From: Rugamonas apoptosis | Lineage (GTDB): Bacteria > Pseudomonadota > Gammaproteobacteria > Burkholderiales > Burkholderiaceae_D | Length of the DNA stretch: 64,000 nt | NCBI RefSeq assembly: GCF_014042355.1 | Contig: NZ_JACEZU010000006.1 | Location: 248,001-312,000 of the forward strand | Direction: 5' to 3' | Part shown: piece by piece, positions 47,356 to 56,717 of the stretch | Layout of the letters: every line of letters begins with the position of its first letter | How positions within the stretch are numbered: the stretch's first letter is position 1 | Translations under genes and position numbers: made by a program | The notes under the pieces: model-generated | The model's input: the letters and a program-made list of their open reading frames with translations, nothing else | Told to the model about the DNA's origin: nothing | Databases searched by the model: none

Positions 47356-48389
47356 TGCGGCGCCTGATCGAGCGCCCGCAACAGTTCCAGTTCTTCCAGG
47401 CCGTGCGCTTGATCGACCTGCTGCTGAAGCGGCGAGAACACGCTCGGCAAGTCACGCTGGAACAGGTAATCCGCTGCAAGAACAGCATCTCGCTGCGCTT
47501 TCCGCCCAGCCAGATCGAAACCATGTCGGTCGAGGCCAGCGCGCCGCTCGACACCGACGCCGCGCTGCGGCGGACGCTGGAGGATGGACAGTTGCAGCGC
47601 ATCCACCTCACGCCCGCCTTCATGGGCTTGCTGGGCGTGAGCGGTGTGCTGCCCTATTGCTACACGGATGCCATCGCCGCGCAAATTCATCTGGACAGGA
47701 ACGAAAGCGGGCGCGCCTTTCTCGACAGTTTCACCCACCGTTCGCTGACGCTGTTCTATCGGGCCTGGGAGAAATTTCATGTGGAATACCGCCGCGACGG
47801 CGAAGGCAAGGATGGCCTGCTGCCGTTGCAACTGGCGCTGGCCGGCGCCGGACCACGTCTGCCGGTGGCGCACCGTCCCGCGCCACCTGCCGGCCCCATT
47901 CCCGACGAAGTGCTGGCGCATTACGCGGGCCTGTTGCGCCACCGTCCCGTCTCGGCGGCCGTGATGACGAAGGTGTTGAACGAATACTTCGGCCTGCCGT
48001 TGCGGCTGGAGCAATTTGCCGGAACGTGGGAAACACTGCGGCCCGACGAGCGCGCTTGCCTCGCCAAATCCAGTTGCCAGCTAGGGATGAACATCAACCT
48101 GGGACCGCGCTACTGGCGCCGCGACCTGTGCGTGCGCCTATGGCTGGGGCCGCTAACGCGCGCCCAATTCAACCATTTCCTGCCCGATGGTGCAGGCGCC
48201 CAGGCTCTCAGGGCGATGCTGGCCCTGTTCGCCGTCCCGCCCATCCGCTTTGAGGTGCACCTGATATTGCGGGCCAGCGACATCACGCCCATCGTGCTCG
48301 ATTTCCGCGCCAGGCTAGGCCGCGGTGCCGTGCTGGGCGGACCGGCGACCCGCGATCAGGGCATGAGCCGCTATGCCATCCAGTTCTGA
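47319..48389 (+). CDS. tssG: T6SS baseplate protein TssG
   Basis: A 356-residue baseplate protein (TssG/ImpH/VasB). Hallmarks are RLIERPQQFQFFQAVRLIDLL, VEASAPLDTD, GLLGVSGVLPYCYT, FLDSFTHRSLTLFYRAWEKF, and the late LGMNINLGPRYWRRDLCVRLWLGPL. The ATG at 47319 overlaps the end of tssF; an internal ATG at 47355 that shares one base with the tssF stop is an alternative start. In the common arrangement tssH (clpV) would follow, but here vgrG comes next. Confidence 0.9.
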   Translation: MQTKKWRPAASVMRRLIERPQQFQFFQAVRLIDLLLKRREHARQVTLEQVIRCKNSISLRFPPSQIETMSVEASAPLDTDAALRRTLEDGQLQRIHLTPAFMGLLGVSGVLPYCYTDAIAAQIHLDRNESGRAFLDSFTHRSLTLFYRAWEKFHVEYRRDGEGKDGLLPLQLALAGAGPRLPVAHRPAPPAGPIPDEVLAHYAGLLRHRPVSAAVMTKVLNEYFGLPLRLEQFAGTWETLRPDERACLAKSSCQLGMNINLGPRYWRRDLCVRLWLGPLTRAQFNHFLPDGAGAQALRAMLALFAVPPIRFEVHLILRASDITPIVLDFRARLGRGAVLGGPATRDQGMSRYAIQF

Positions 48390-48425
48390 CACGACCGAAC
48401 AACGCAGGAAAACTTGAAGGAGATC

Positions 48426-51221
48426 ATGGTGGACGACCGCATCGATGTTGAAGGCACGCACGCCTTGGAACACCTACTCACCGCCAGGAACCGGCCGCTG
48501 CGCATGCGGCTCGGTCTCACGGGCGACGGCGGCGACGAACCACTGCTGCCGCAGCGCATCGATGGCGTGGAAGCCATCTGCGACGGCATCGAGCTGCGCA
48601 TCCATTGTCTGGCCCTGAGCGCCAGCATCGCGCTCAAGACCCTGATCGGCCAGCCGGTGGAAGTGCAGATCGTCACCGACCAGGGGGACTTGCGCAGCAT
48701 CTGCGGCATCGTCATGGAAGCCAGCCAGGGCGAGAGCGACGGTGGCCTGGCCTCGTATCAACTGGTGATGCGCGACGCGCTGGCCGTGCTGGACCTGAGC
48801 GTCAACACCCGGGTCTTTTTCAACCAAAGCGAACTCGACATCGTGCAAGCCGTGTTGCGCGAAGCGCGCAGCAACATCCCCGCGCTGGCGGCCACCTTCG
48901 AATTCGAGCTCGACACGGCGCTCAGCCTGCGCAAGGACCCGGTGCGGCGGCAAATCATCCAGTGCAACGAAGGAACCGGCGCCTTCCTGCGCCGCCTGCT
49001 GAAACGGCGTGGCATCGGCTGGTTCTTCCGCCCGGGCCGCGCGGCGACTGGCGGCCAGGGGGCGGACGAGGCATCGGCCACGCCGGCCCACACCATGGTG
49101 CTGTTCCACGACGCCAGACGCCTGAAACCTAGCCCCGCCGGCATCGTGCGTTTCCACCGCGACAGCGCGACTGAGGAGCGCGACACCATCACCGCCTGGA
49201 GCGGCACCCGCAGCCTGCGGCACGGTCGGGCCACCCACTTCAGCTGGGACTACGGCAACCCGCGCGGCACCAGCTTCATGACAGCCAGCGCCGACAGCGA
49301 AGCCGATCAAGGGGCGAAGGGCGACAAACTGGCGGCGGGACTGGAACGTTATCTGGTGGAGGCGCCCCATGTGCGCGACAACTACGACGACCTGTGCGCC
49401 CTGGCCCAACAAAGCATGGCGCGCTCGGACTTCGAAGCCAAATGCTATTACGCCGAAGGCGGCGTGCGGGCCTTCGGCGCCGGCGAATATTTCAGTCTCG
49501 ACGGCCATCCCGACCTGGACCGCCATCCCGAGGAGGAGCGCCAGTTCATCATCCTGTCGCAGCACATCACGGCCCAGAACAACCTGCCCAAGGGCTACGA
49601 CGAGCGGGTCGAGCGCTTGTTCGCGCGCAACCGCTGGCATATCGACTTTCCGCCAGCGCCCACCACGGGGCCCAGCTGGTTCGCCGGCGGCGAGATGCGC
49701 TGCCTGACCCGCATCACCTGCGTACGGCGCGACACGCCCTTCGTGCCGGCCTACGACACGCGCACCGACCTGCCCCATCCGCAACTGCAGAGCGCCATCG
49801 TGGCGGGGCCGGACGGCGAGGAAGTCCATTGCGACGCCCAGGGCCGGGTCAAGGTGCGCTTCGGCGGCATGCGCGAACAGGACGATGGCAATAGTGACGG
49901 CGACGGCGCGGTCGGCAACTACGCCTGGGTGCGCGTGGCGAGCAGCTGGGCTGGCAGCGCCGCCGGCAGCGGCATGCACTTCGGCGCGTTGATGCTGCCG
50001 CGCCCCGGTGCCGAAGTATTGGTCGCGTTCCTGGGCGGCGATCCCGACAAACCCATCATCATCGGCCAGCTCTACAACAGCGTGGCGCGGCCGCCCTACC
50101 TCGGCGCGGGCGATTTACCCGGGAACAAATACCTGTCCGGCGTGAAAAGCCGCGAAATCGGCGGCAAGCGCGCCAACCAGTTGCGCCTGGACGACACGCC
50201 CGGCCAGATCAGCACCCAACTGGCCAGCGATCACGGCCGCAGTGAATTGAACCTGGGCTGGCTCACCGAACCGCGCGACAAGGGCGCCGGCAAGGCGCGC
50301 GGCGAAGGCGCCGAATTGACGACCGACGCACAACTGGCCCTGCGCGGGGGCAAGGGCATGTTGCTGTCGGCCTGGCGGCGGCTCAATGGCGACAGCAAGC
50401 AACTGGAGCGGACCGATTATCTGACGCTGATGCAGGACTGCCTCGACCTGTTCCGTTCGCTGGGACAGTACGCGGCCCAACATCAGGGCCTGCCCGTGGA
50501 CGACGGAGCGCAGGGCGAGGCGCAGGCGGCGATCAAACAGTGGGAGAACGGCAGCAATACGACGCCACAGGGCGGCGCCGGCGTGATCGGCGTCACGGCG
50601 CCGGACGGCATCAGTTTCGCCACCAACAAGGCCATTGTCAGCTATGCCGCCACCAATATCGACACGGTGGCGCAGCAGCATCTGCAACTGATATCGGGCC
50701 AGCGCTTCAATCTCAACGCCGGCAAGGGGATCTCGCTGTTCTCGCAGCAAGACGGACTGGCCATGATCGCGAACTACGGCAAATTGCTGCTGCAAAGCCA
50801 GCACGACACCACCCAGATCGACGCGGCCAAGGACATCAAGATCAGCGCCAGGGGACGGGTGACCATCATGGCCGAGGAGATCGTGCTGGTCAATTCGGGC
50901 GGGGCTTACCTCAGCCTCAAAGGCGGCACGCCCGAAATCGGCGGACCGGGCCCATTGACGATCAAGACCGGCGGCCACCATTGGAGCGGCCCGGCCAGCC
51001 AGAGCGCGGAGTTGCCCACGTTTGCGCAAGGTGATCTTGGCCGCAGGCCGCGATTGTTGCGCAGCAGCGATGGCAAGCCGGTCAAGGACATGGGATTGCA
51101 TGTCGAACGTGACGGCGACGGTCCGCTGTCCGGGAAGACCGACGGCAACGGCGAAGGCGGAAAAGTGGAAGGCGACCGCATCCAGGAATTGAAGGCGGGG
51201 TTCTACAAGCCCCGTTCCTGA
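48426..51221 (+). CDS. vgrG: T6SS spike protein VgrG
   Basis: A 931-residue trimeric spike protein of the T6SS, likely carrying the lipase encoded next. The gp27-like N-terminal part includes GIVMEASQ and LLKRRGIGWFF. The gp5-like OB part is seen in VKVRFGGMREQDDG and NYAWVRVASSWAG, then GMHFGALMLPRPGAEVLVAFLGGDPDKPIIIGQLYN. A DUF2345-type beta-helix extension (about 760-880) follows, with ITVSAPDG-like repeats and DIKISARGRVTIMAEEIVLVNSGGAYL. No extra enzymatic domain is obvious. AAGGAG lies just three bases before ATG 48426, so GTG 48429 is an alternative start. The lipase gene begins 71 bases after the stop. Confidence 0.93.
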   Translation: MVDDRIDVEGTHALEHLLTARNRPLRMRLGLTGDGGDEPLLPQRIDGVEAICDGIELRIHCLALSASIALKTLIGQPVEVQIVTDQGDLRSICGIVMEASQGESDGGLASYQLVMRDALAVLDLSVNTRVFFNQSELDIVQAVLREARSNIPALAATFEFELDTALSLRKDPVRRQIIQCNEGTGAFLRRLLKRRGIGWFFRPGRAATGGQGADEASATPAHTMVLFHDARRLKPSPAGIVRFHRDSATEERDTITAWSGTRSLRHGRATHFSWDYGNPRGTSFMTASADSEADQGAKGDKLAAGLERYLVEAPHVRDNYDDLCALAQQSMARSDFEAKCYYAEGGVRAFGAGEYFSLDGHPDLDRHPEEERQFIILSQHITAQNNLPKGYDERVERLFARNRWHIDFPPAPTTGPSWFAGGEMRCLTRITCVRRDTPFVPAYDTRTDLPHPQLQSAIVAGPDGEEVHCDAQGRVKVRFGGMREQDDGNSDGDGAVGNYAWVRVASSWAGSAAGSGMHFGALMLPRPGAEVLVAFLGGDPDKPIIIGQLYNSVARPPYLGAGDLPGNKYLSGVKSREIGGKRANQLRLDDTPGQISTQLASDHGRSELNLGWLTEPRDKGAGKARGEGAELTTDAQLALRGGKGMLLSAWRRLNGDSKQLERTDYLTLMQDCLDLFRSLGQYAAQHQGLPVDDGAQGEAQAAIKQWENGSNTTPQGGAGVIGVTAPDGISFATNKAIVSYAATNIDTVAQQHLQLISGQRFNLNAGKGISLFSQQDGLAMIANYGKLLLQSQHDTTQIDAAKDIKISARGRVTIMAEEIVLVNSGGAYLSLKGGTPEIGGPGPLTIKTGGHHWSGPASQSAELPTFAQGDLGRRPRLLRSSDGKPVKDMGLHVERDGDGPLSGKTDGNGEGGKVEGDRIQELKAGFYKPRS

Positions 51222-51292
51222 ACCGGGCTAAACAACCAATACAAGGCGCCAATCTCGGCCAAGTTCACCATTTCTCAGGCAAAGGGGGCACG

Positions 51293-53521
51293 ATGAGCGA
51301 AACAACAGTGGATCAGCCGCCCAAGGGCAGCGCGGCGAACGGTACTTGCGGCCCGCTCGATGATCCAAAGAACATCGTCGTGGGCTGGAAGACAGGCATC
51401 ACTCTGCTGAATCATGATTACCTCGATGTGCTCATGCGCCTGCCGCTGCCCGGCATCGTCATCTTTGTCCATGGCGTGAATTCCGACGGAGAGTGGTACA
51501 CGGAGGCGGAAAAGGGGCTGTGCGCGGGACTCAACGACCGCCTCAAGCGACGCGACGAACATATGACCTACCCGACGGCCGAGGGAGGACAGCTGACGCC
51601 GGCCAGCTACTTAGACGAGCTGACGCCGGACGGGCATATCAATCCGAACATGACCCCCAAGACATTTATCAAGGGTGACGAACACTTCACGCCCGTCATT
51701 CATTTCCGCTGGGGCTACAAGGCCAACGCCGAAGAACTGCAAAAATTTGGCGATTCGATCTACCTAAACGAGCAGGATTACTGGGGCGGCGGCCCGTTCG
51801 CGAACGGCTGCACGGCGCTGCCCGACCTGTGGAGCGAGGGACTGTCGGACCAACTGTTCCTCTGGTTCCACGTCAATCATTTGAACCCCACCAACGACCG
51901 CAACGTCTACTCCTGTCCACCCCGTCCCTACTTCGTGCTGGCCGCGCTGCGGCTGGCCAAACTGGTCGCCGCCATCCGCGCCAAGCAGGCCGACGTACCC
52001 ATCACCCTCGTCTGCCACAGCCAGGGCAACATGATCGGCATGGCAGCCGCCTTCCTGGGCGACCGCATGGCCCCGGTCACGGATGCGGCCGGGCTCACCG
52101 GCCGCTGCGTGGCCGACACCTATGTGCTGTGCAACGCCCCCTACAGCCTGGCCAAGGAAAACAGCGCCGAGGACTGGACCGAGAACCACATGAAGGACAA
52201 GCATGGCGGCAGCGGCCGCCAGACCGCCAACGCCCGCATCGGCACGCTGCGCGCGTTCTTCGACATCATTCGCCAGCCCGCCTCCGCTCCGCAGAAGATC
52301 GAGGACATCAACCAGTTCATGGAAAACGAAAACCACAGATTCGACGCGGCCGAGGATCGCATGCGATACGGCTATGGCATCGCCCCTTCGACCTGCCAAC
52401 GCGTGACACTGTACTGCAATCCGCACGACGAGGTGATCTCGTCGGCTTCAGTGCAGGGGATAGGCTGGCGTGGTTTGAGCCGGGCCGAGATCGACGCCAC
52501 CGGCGGCACCACGCTGTTCTGCCAGCGCGTGTTCGCACAGGGGTACAAGGTTGGCGAGAAGGGGGGATACCACTACTGGGACAACCACTATCGGCAACCA
52601 CGGCCGGGCAGCCTATGGTACTGGAACCCGCAATCGTTGACGGCCAAGTACTCCTTGTCCAAGGGGCTGGAAGCAAACCCGAGAAAATTCGGCCAGGTGC
52701 TGAGCATTTTATCCGCGCCAATCGCCATCGTGGCCCTCTATCTGGCCAAGGTGCGCATCAATGCCTTACCGGACAACGACTGGGCCATTCCCATCGACGC
52801 GCCCCCGTTGCCGGCACCGTTCGAACCGGAGGCATTGCGCTTTGGGCTGGCATGCAAACAATTCGACCAGGGTTACGAAGTAGCGGGCCAGTCTCGCGAC
52901 AACAAGCGCATGCGCACTGCCGACGACCCGTACGCCGGCGAGCGCGACTTGCCGCCACCGGTGGCCACTGAAACGGGTTACACCACGGATGCCGCCAAAG
53001 GCAATGAGCAAAGCGAGGCGGCGATGCGCTACGAGGACCATGCCCGCCTGCGCATGCAGGCCAGACGCGAGGGTTTGGTCAAAAAAGGCGAACAAGTGAT
53101 CGGCGAGGACAAGCCGGAAGAAGCCAGCGCGGAATACAAGGCTTGGCAACAGAAGAAGATCAAGACCTATCTGGCCGAAAACCTCGACACCCACGCCACC
53201 GATCATTCGACCATCCTGACCAACTCCATGCACGCGCAAAAGGCGCTGGCTTATGACGTGGCTGTGGGCCTGTGCGAGATCCGCGACGAGGACTTGCATA
53301 AGCTTCGGGTGGCTGCGGACTGGCGGTTCTTGAAGGGCCTAGAGAAAGACGATCCGAACATACGCTTCGCGGAATACTTTGAAACCGGCTTGTTCGAAGA
53401 AGTTAGTCCGCATAAATGGGCGACCTCGCCACGCAGTGAAGGACACATGCCGGAAAACATCATCGACCAGCGCGAGCATCCTGCCCCTCGCGCACAAGTA
53501 CACCCAGGAGGCCATCCATGA
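51293..53521 (+). CDS. tle3: T6SS lipase effector, Tle3-like (DUF3274 type)
   Basis: A 742-residue protein without a signal peptide, as expected of a T6SS cargo. The alpha/beta-hydrolase part (about 50-400) contains PGIVIFVHGVNSDGEWY (oxyanion region) and the nucleophile elbow CHSQG with Ser243. Asp379 in NPHDEVISS is a candidate triad acid, and GYHYWDNHY supplies a possible His. This arrangement and the DUF3274-like C-terminal part resemble Tle3 of Pseudomonas, a phospholipase toxin delivered to the periplasm of rivals. It follows vgrG and precedes two Tla3-like adapter genes, matching the known Tle3-Tla3-VgrG grouping. Its TGA overlaps the ATG of the first adapter (ATGA). Assigned from motifs and context, not by search. 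Confidence 0.8.
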   Translation: MSETTVDQPPKGSAANGTCGPLDDPKNIVVGWKTGITLLNHDYLDVLMRLPLPGIVIFVHGVNSDGEWYTEAEKGLCAGLNDRLKRRDEHMTYPTAEGGQLTPASYLDELTPDGHINPNMTPKTFIKGDEHFTPVIHFRWGYKANAEELQKFGDSIYLNEQDYWGGGPFANGCTALPDLWSEGLSDQLFLWFHVNHLNPTNDRNVYSCPPRPYFVLAALRLAKLVAAIRAKQADVPITLVCHSQGNMIGMAAAFLGDRMAPVTDAAGLTGRCVADTYVLCNAPYSLAKENSAEDWTENHMKDKHGGSGRQTANARIGTLRAFFDIIRQPASAPQKIEDINQFMENENHRFDAAEDRMRYGYGIAPSTCQRVTLYCNPHDEVISSASVQGIGWRGLSRAEIDATGGTTLFCQRVFAQGYKVGEKGGYHYWDNHYRQPRPGSLWYWNPQSLTAKYSLSKGLEANPRKFGQVLSILSAPIAIVALYLAKVRINALPDNDWAIPIDAPPLPAPFEPEALRFGLACKQFDQGYEVAGQSRDNKRMRTADDPYAGERDLPPPVATETGYTTDAAKGNEQSEAAMRYEDHARLRMQARREGLVKKGEQVIGEDKPEEASAEYKAWQQKKIKTYLAENLDTHATDHSTILTNSMHAQKALAYDVAVGLCEIRDEDLHKLRVAADWRFLKGLEKDDPNIRFAEYFETGLFEEVSPHKWATSPRSEGHMPENIIDQREHPAPRAQVHPGGHP

Positions 53522-55002
53522 GTCCCCTGATCTCAACCCGCCCGCGACGGCTCGCTTGGGCGATCCTCGCCTTTGTCCTTGCTTTTGGCGCCATGTTCCT
53601 GCTGACATGGATAGCCACCGCCGACGCACCACGCAAACTCACTGATGGAGAAGTCATGAAACGCTTCCTGATCATGCCCGCACTCGCCGCATTCTCTACC
53701 TTGGCTTTGCTCACTTCCTGCGTGGGAGGGCCGGGTGCGACCGTCAAGGACACTCACGCCAACGCACCAGCAGCCGCAGAACCCGCCAAACCCTTCATGG
53801 CCCAAGTCGTCGGCGTGCAATGGCTCAATCCCCTGCACCGAAAGGACTATCCGACGGAATGGGAACTACTTTGGACGCTCGGGTTGGCTCAGCCCAACAA
53901 GAATGACGACATGGTCAGAACGGAGCCGAAAAAATTCTCAACATTACAAACCATCGGCTCTATCGCTGTCGGAAATGACGGCAAGGAAACCTTTGAGGGC
54001 TACCATGAGAAATACCTTGATGAACTCACCGTGTTGTTCCATGACATCTATTTCTCCGGCTCCAGTTATTTCTACAACGCGCATTCACTCAAGGACAAAT
54101 CGACCTGGCGCGAATTGGCTGGCATTCATGTCGAATATGCGCTACCTGACGGCAGACTTGATCCGATCGCCGCGACCCAATACACACGCAATCGCATCAT
54201 TAAAATGTTTCACATAGGAAACACCCATCTTCCCACCACCTGGTCCCGCAATACCCCGCCCGACGTGCAAGTGACGATGGGCGGCCCGAACGCCGGTTTC
54301 ACCTCGCTCTCGGCCGCGTTGCGCTACCTGCAGGCGCACCCGAACGAAACCGTGTGGGCCATGAACTGGGACGCCCCCAATTTCCCCCCCAGTGACGAAG
54401 GCATCAACGAAAACATGGTGCTGCTGGTGCTGGCCGGCCCCAACTATAAAACTGAGCGCGACGCGCTGGCCTGGATCGGCTATCCGGCCACGCACTCCTC
54501 GACCGAGTTCGAAACGAAGAAGGGCATGCCGCCGCGCCCCGTGCAGGCACTGCAAGCCACGCTGAATACCGCCGTCGAAAACGCCGGCAAGCAAACCATC
54601 GACATCGGCTATATGATCCACGATGCCAACCTCACCCACCCGGACTCCCAGGAACGCCTGCGCAACCTGGCGCACGCACTCACGCTGGATGCCCCTGAGC
54701 TCGACATGATGAAACACGCCTTCAACACCCCCGCCCTGCTCGGTGAAATGGGCGCCGGCACGGCGCTCACCAACGTCGCGCTGGGTATCGCCTACGCCAA
54801 CCATTTCGGCAAGAACGTGCTGGTGGCCGGCACCACCGACCCGGAGCACCCCACCGCCGTGCTGGTGGTGCCGCCGGCGACAGTGCGCCCGATCGACCCG
54901 GACAAGCCCTGGTATCGCGCGCGCGGTGGCAATCACGCCTACCTGATGTGGTGGGGCATCCGACACGACGAAACCTCGCGCATGCAAGGCTATTCCGATT
55001 GA
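53518..55002 (+). CDS. tla3: Tla3-like lipase adapter (DUF2875 type), copy 1
   Basis: A 494-residue protein resembling DUF2875/Tla3 adapters, which load Tle3 on VgrG. Typical segments are VQWLNPLHRKDYPTEWELLWTLGLAQPNKNDDM, FEGYHEKYLDE and TPPDVQVTMGGPNAGFTSLSAALRYL. The start at 53518 has a perfect AGGAGG and overlaps the lipase stop. The N-terminus is unusual: a transmembrane helix (about 12-34), then a second Met at residue 47 (53656, with GGAG before it) that begins a complete lipoprotein signal ending LLTSC. Start at 53656 would give a 448-residue lipoprotein. Copy 2 (55159-56643) has the same length and features. A lipoprotein form would act in the envelope, so an immunity role cannot be excluded. 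Confidence 0.75.
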   Translation: MSPLISTRPRRLAWAILAFVLAFGAMFLLTWIATADAPRKLTDGEVMKRFLIMPALAAFSTLALLTSCVGGPGATVKDTHANAPAAAEPAKPFMAQVVGVQWLNPLHRKDYPTEWELLWTLGLAQPNKNDDMVRTEPKKFSTLQTIGSIAVGNDGKETFEGYHEKYLDELTVLFHDIYFSGSSYFYNAHSLKDKSTWRELAGIHVEYALPDGRLDPIAATQYTRNRIIKMFHIGNTHLPTTWSRNTPPDVQVTMGGPNAGFTSLSAALRYLQAHPNETVWAMNWDAPNFPPSDEGINENMVLLVLAGPNYKTERDALAWIGYPATHSSTEFETKKGMPPRPVQALQATLNTAVENAGKQTIDIGYMIHDANLTHPDSQERLRNLAHALTLDAPELDMMKHAFNTPALLGEMGAGTALTNVALGIAYANHFGKNVLVAGTTDPEHPTAVLVVPPATVRPIDPDKPWYRARGGNHAYLMWWGIRHDETSRMQGYSD

Positions 55003-55075
55003 TCACGAGATCAGCAAGCGAGCCTTCGCGAATAGATCGTACACGACGCGATACGAGCGAGCACGCACTCAAACC

Positions 55076-55162
55076 AATGAGGGAAATATGCCGGACAAGA
55101 TCATCGACGAGCGCCAGCATCCCGCCCATGGAACACAGGCTCACACAGAAGGCCATCCATGA
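55076..55162 (+). pseudogene. Fossil of the 3' end of the Tle3 lipase gene
   Basis: The frame NEGN-MPDKIIDERQHPAHG...EGHP-stop corresponds to the end of the lipase upstream, SEGH-MPENIIDQREHPAPR...GGHP-stop. The final bases again overlap the next gene's ATG as ATGA. This is therefore the left-over end of a second lipase gene, carried along when the adapter gene was duplicated. Nothing recognisable of the lipase remains before about 55076. Confidence 0.75.
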
Positions 55163-56643
55163 GTCCCCTGATCTCCACCCGTCCCAGACGATTCGCCTGG
55201 GCGATCTTCGCCTTCATCGTTGCCTTTGGCGCCATGTTTCTGCTCACATGGATTGCCACCGCCGACGCACCAAGCACGCTCACTGAAGAGGATGTCATGA
55301 AACGATTCCTGATCATGCCCGCACTGGCCGCGTTCTCCACCTTGGCTTTGCTCACCTCCTGCGTGGGCGCCCCCGGCGCAGCCGTCAAAGACACCCACGC
55401 CGCCGCACCGGTAGTCGCCGAACCCGTCAAACCCTTCATGGCCCAAGTCGTCGGATTGCAATGGCTCAACCCACTACACCGAAAAGACTACCCGACGGAA
55501 TGGGAATTGCTGTGGACACTGGGTCTGGCTCAGCCCAACAAAAATGATGACATGGTAAGAACCGAGCCACAAAAATTCTCTACGCTACAAACTGTCGGTT
55601 CGATTGCGGTTGGAAATGACGGAGAAGAGACATTCAAGGGGTACCATCATAAATACATTACTGAACTGTTATACCATTTTCGCGATATCTATTTCTCCAG
55701 CTCCTACTACTTTTACAACGCCCACTCGCTGAAAGACAAGTCGACTTGGCGCGAACTTGCCGGCATTCATGTCGAATATGCGCTGCCGGCCGATAAGATC
55801 GATCCGTTAGAGGCGGCGCAATACACGAGGGATAGCATTATCAGCTTTTTCGAAATCGGTAACAAAAGCTTTCCCACGACTTGGTCCCGCGACACTCCCC
55901 CCGACGTGCAAGTGACGATGGGCGGCCCGAACGCTGGCTTCACCTCGCTCTCGGCCGCGTTGCGCTACCTGCAGGCGCACCCGAACGAAACCGTGTGGGC
56001 CATGAACTGGGACGCCCCCAATTTCCCCCCAAGTGACGAAGGCATCAACGAAAACATGGTGCTGCTGGTACTGGCCGGCCCCAACTATAAAACTGAGCGC
56101 GACGCGCTGGCCTGGATCGGCTATCCGGCCACCCATTCCAGCACCGAGTTCAAAACGACGAAGGGCATGCCGCCGCGCCCCGTGCAGGCACTGCAAGCCA
56201 CGCTGACCAGAGCCGTCGAAAACGCCGGCAAGCAAACCATCGACATCGGCTACATGATCCACGATGCCAACCTCACCCACCCGGACTCCCAGGAACGCCT
56301 GCGCAACCTGGCGCACGCACTCACGCTGGAGGCCCCGGAGCTCGACATGATGAAACACGCCTTCAACACCCCCGCCCTGCTCGGTGAAATGGGCGCCGGC
56401 ACGGCGCTCACCAACGTCGCGCTGGGTATCGCCTACGCCAACCACTTCGGCAAGAACGTGCTGGTGGCAGGCACCACCGACCCGGAGCATCCCACCGCCG
56501 TGCTGGTGGTGCCGCCGGCGACAGTGCGCCCGATCGACCCGGACAAGCCCTGGTATCGCGCGCGCGGTGGCAATCACGCCTACCTGATGTGGTGGGGCAT
56601 CCGACACGACGAAACCTCGCGCATGCAAGGCTATTCCGATTGA
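55159..56643 (+). CDS. tla3: Tla3-like lipase adapter (DUF2875 type), copy 2
   Basis: A 494-residue tandem copy of the gene at 53518, exactly 1641 bases further on. The first 150 or so and the last 260 residues are almost the same, including the identical ending RARGGNHAYLMWWGIRHDETSRMQGYSD. The centre (about 150-245) differs clearly: for example YHHKYITELLYHFRDIYFSSSYYFY against YHEKYLDELTVLFHDIYFSGSSYFY, and LPADKIDPLEAAQYTRDSIISFFEIGN against LPDGRLDPIAATQYTRNRIIKMFHIGN. The N-terminus again has a helix followed by an internal lipoprotein-like start (55297; LLTSC). The ribosome site is weaker (AGAAGG). One copy may serve a different lipase or act as the missing immunity factor; this is inference. 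Confidence 0.73.
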   Translation: MSPLISTRPRRFAWAIFAFIVAFGAMFLLTWIATADAPSTLTEEDVMKRFLIMPALAAFSTLALLTSCVGAPGAAVKDTHAAAPVVAEPVKPFMAQVVGLQWLNPLHRKDYPTEWELLWTLGLAQPNKNDDMVRTEPQKFSTLQTVGSIAVGNDGEETFKGYHHKYITELLYHFRDIYFSSSYYFYNAHSLKDKSTWRELAGIHVEYALPADKIDPLEAAQYTRDSIISFFEIGNKSFPTTWSRDTPPDVQVTMGGPNAGFTSLSAALRYLQAHPNETVWAMNWDAPNFPPSDEGINENMVLLVLAGPNYKTERDALAWIGYPATHSSTEFKTTKGMPPRPVQALQATLTRAVENAGKQTIDIGYMIHDANLTHPDSQERLRNLAHALTLEAPELDMMKHAFNTPALLGEMGAGTALTNVALGIAYANHFGKNVLVAGTTDPEHPTAVLVVPPATVRPIDPDKPWYRARGGNHAYLMWWGIRHDETSRMQGYSD

Positions 56644-56717
56644 TCACCTGAACGACAACCAACCCAAGGAGAATAGATCATGCGCGGCGTAATACGGTTG
56701 AACGACCCCACCAGCTA

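Noticed and set aside
53518..56643. The two adapter copies as an assembly duplication
   Set aside because: The centre of the genes and the sequence between them (including the lipase fossil) differ clearly, so these are two real genes.
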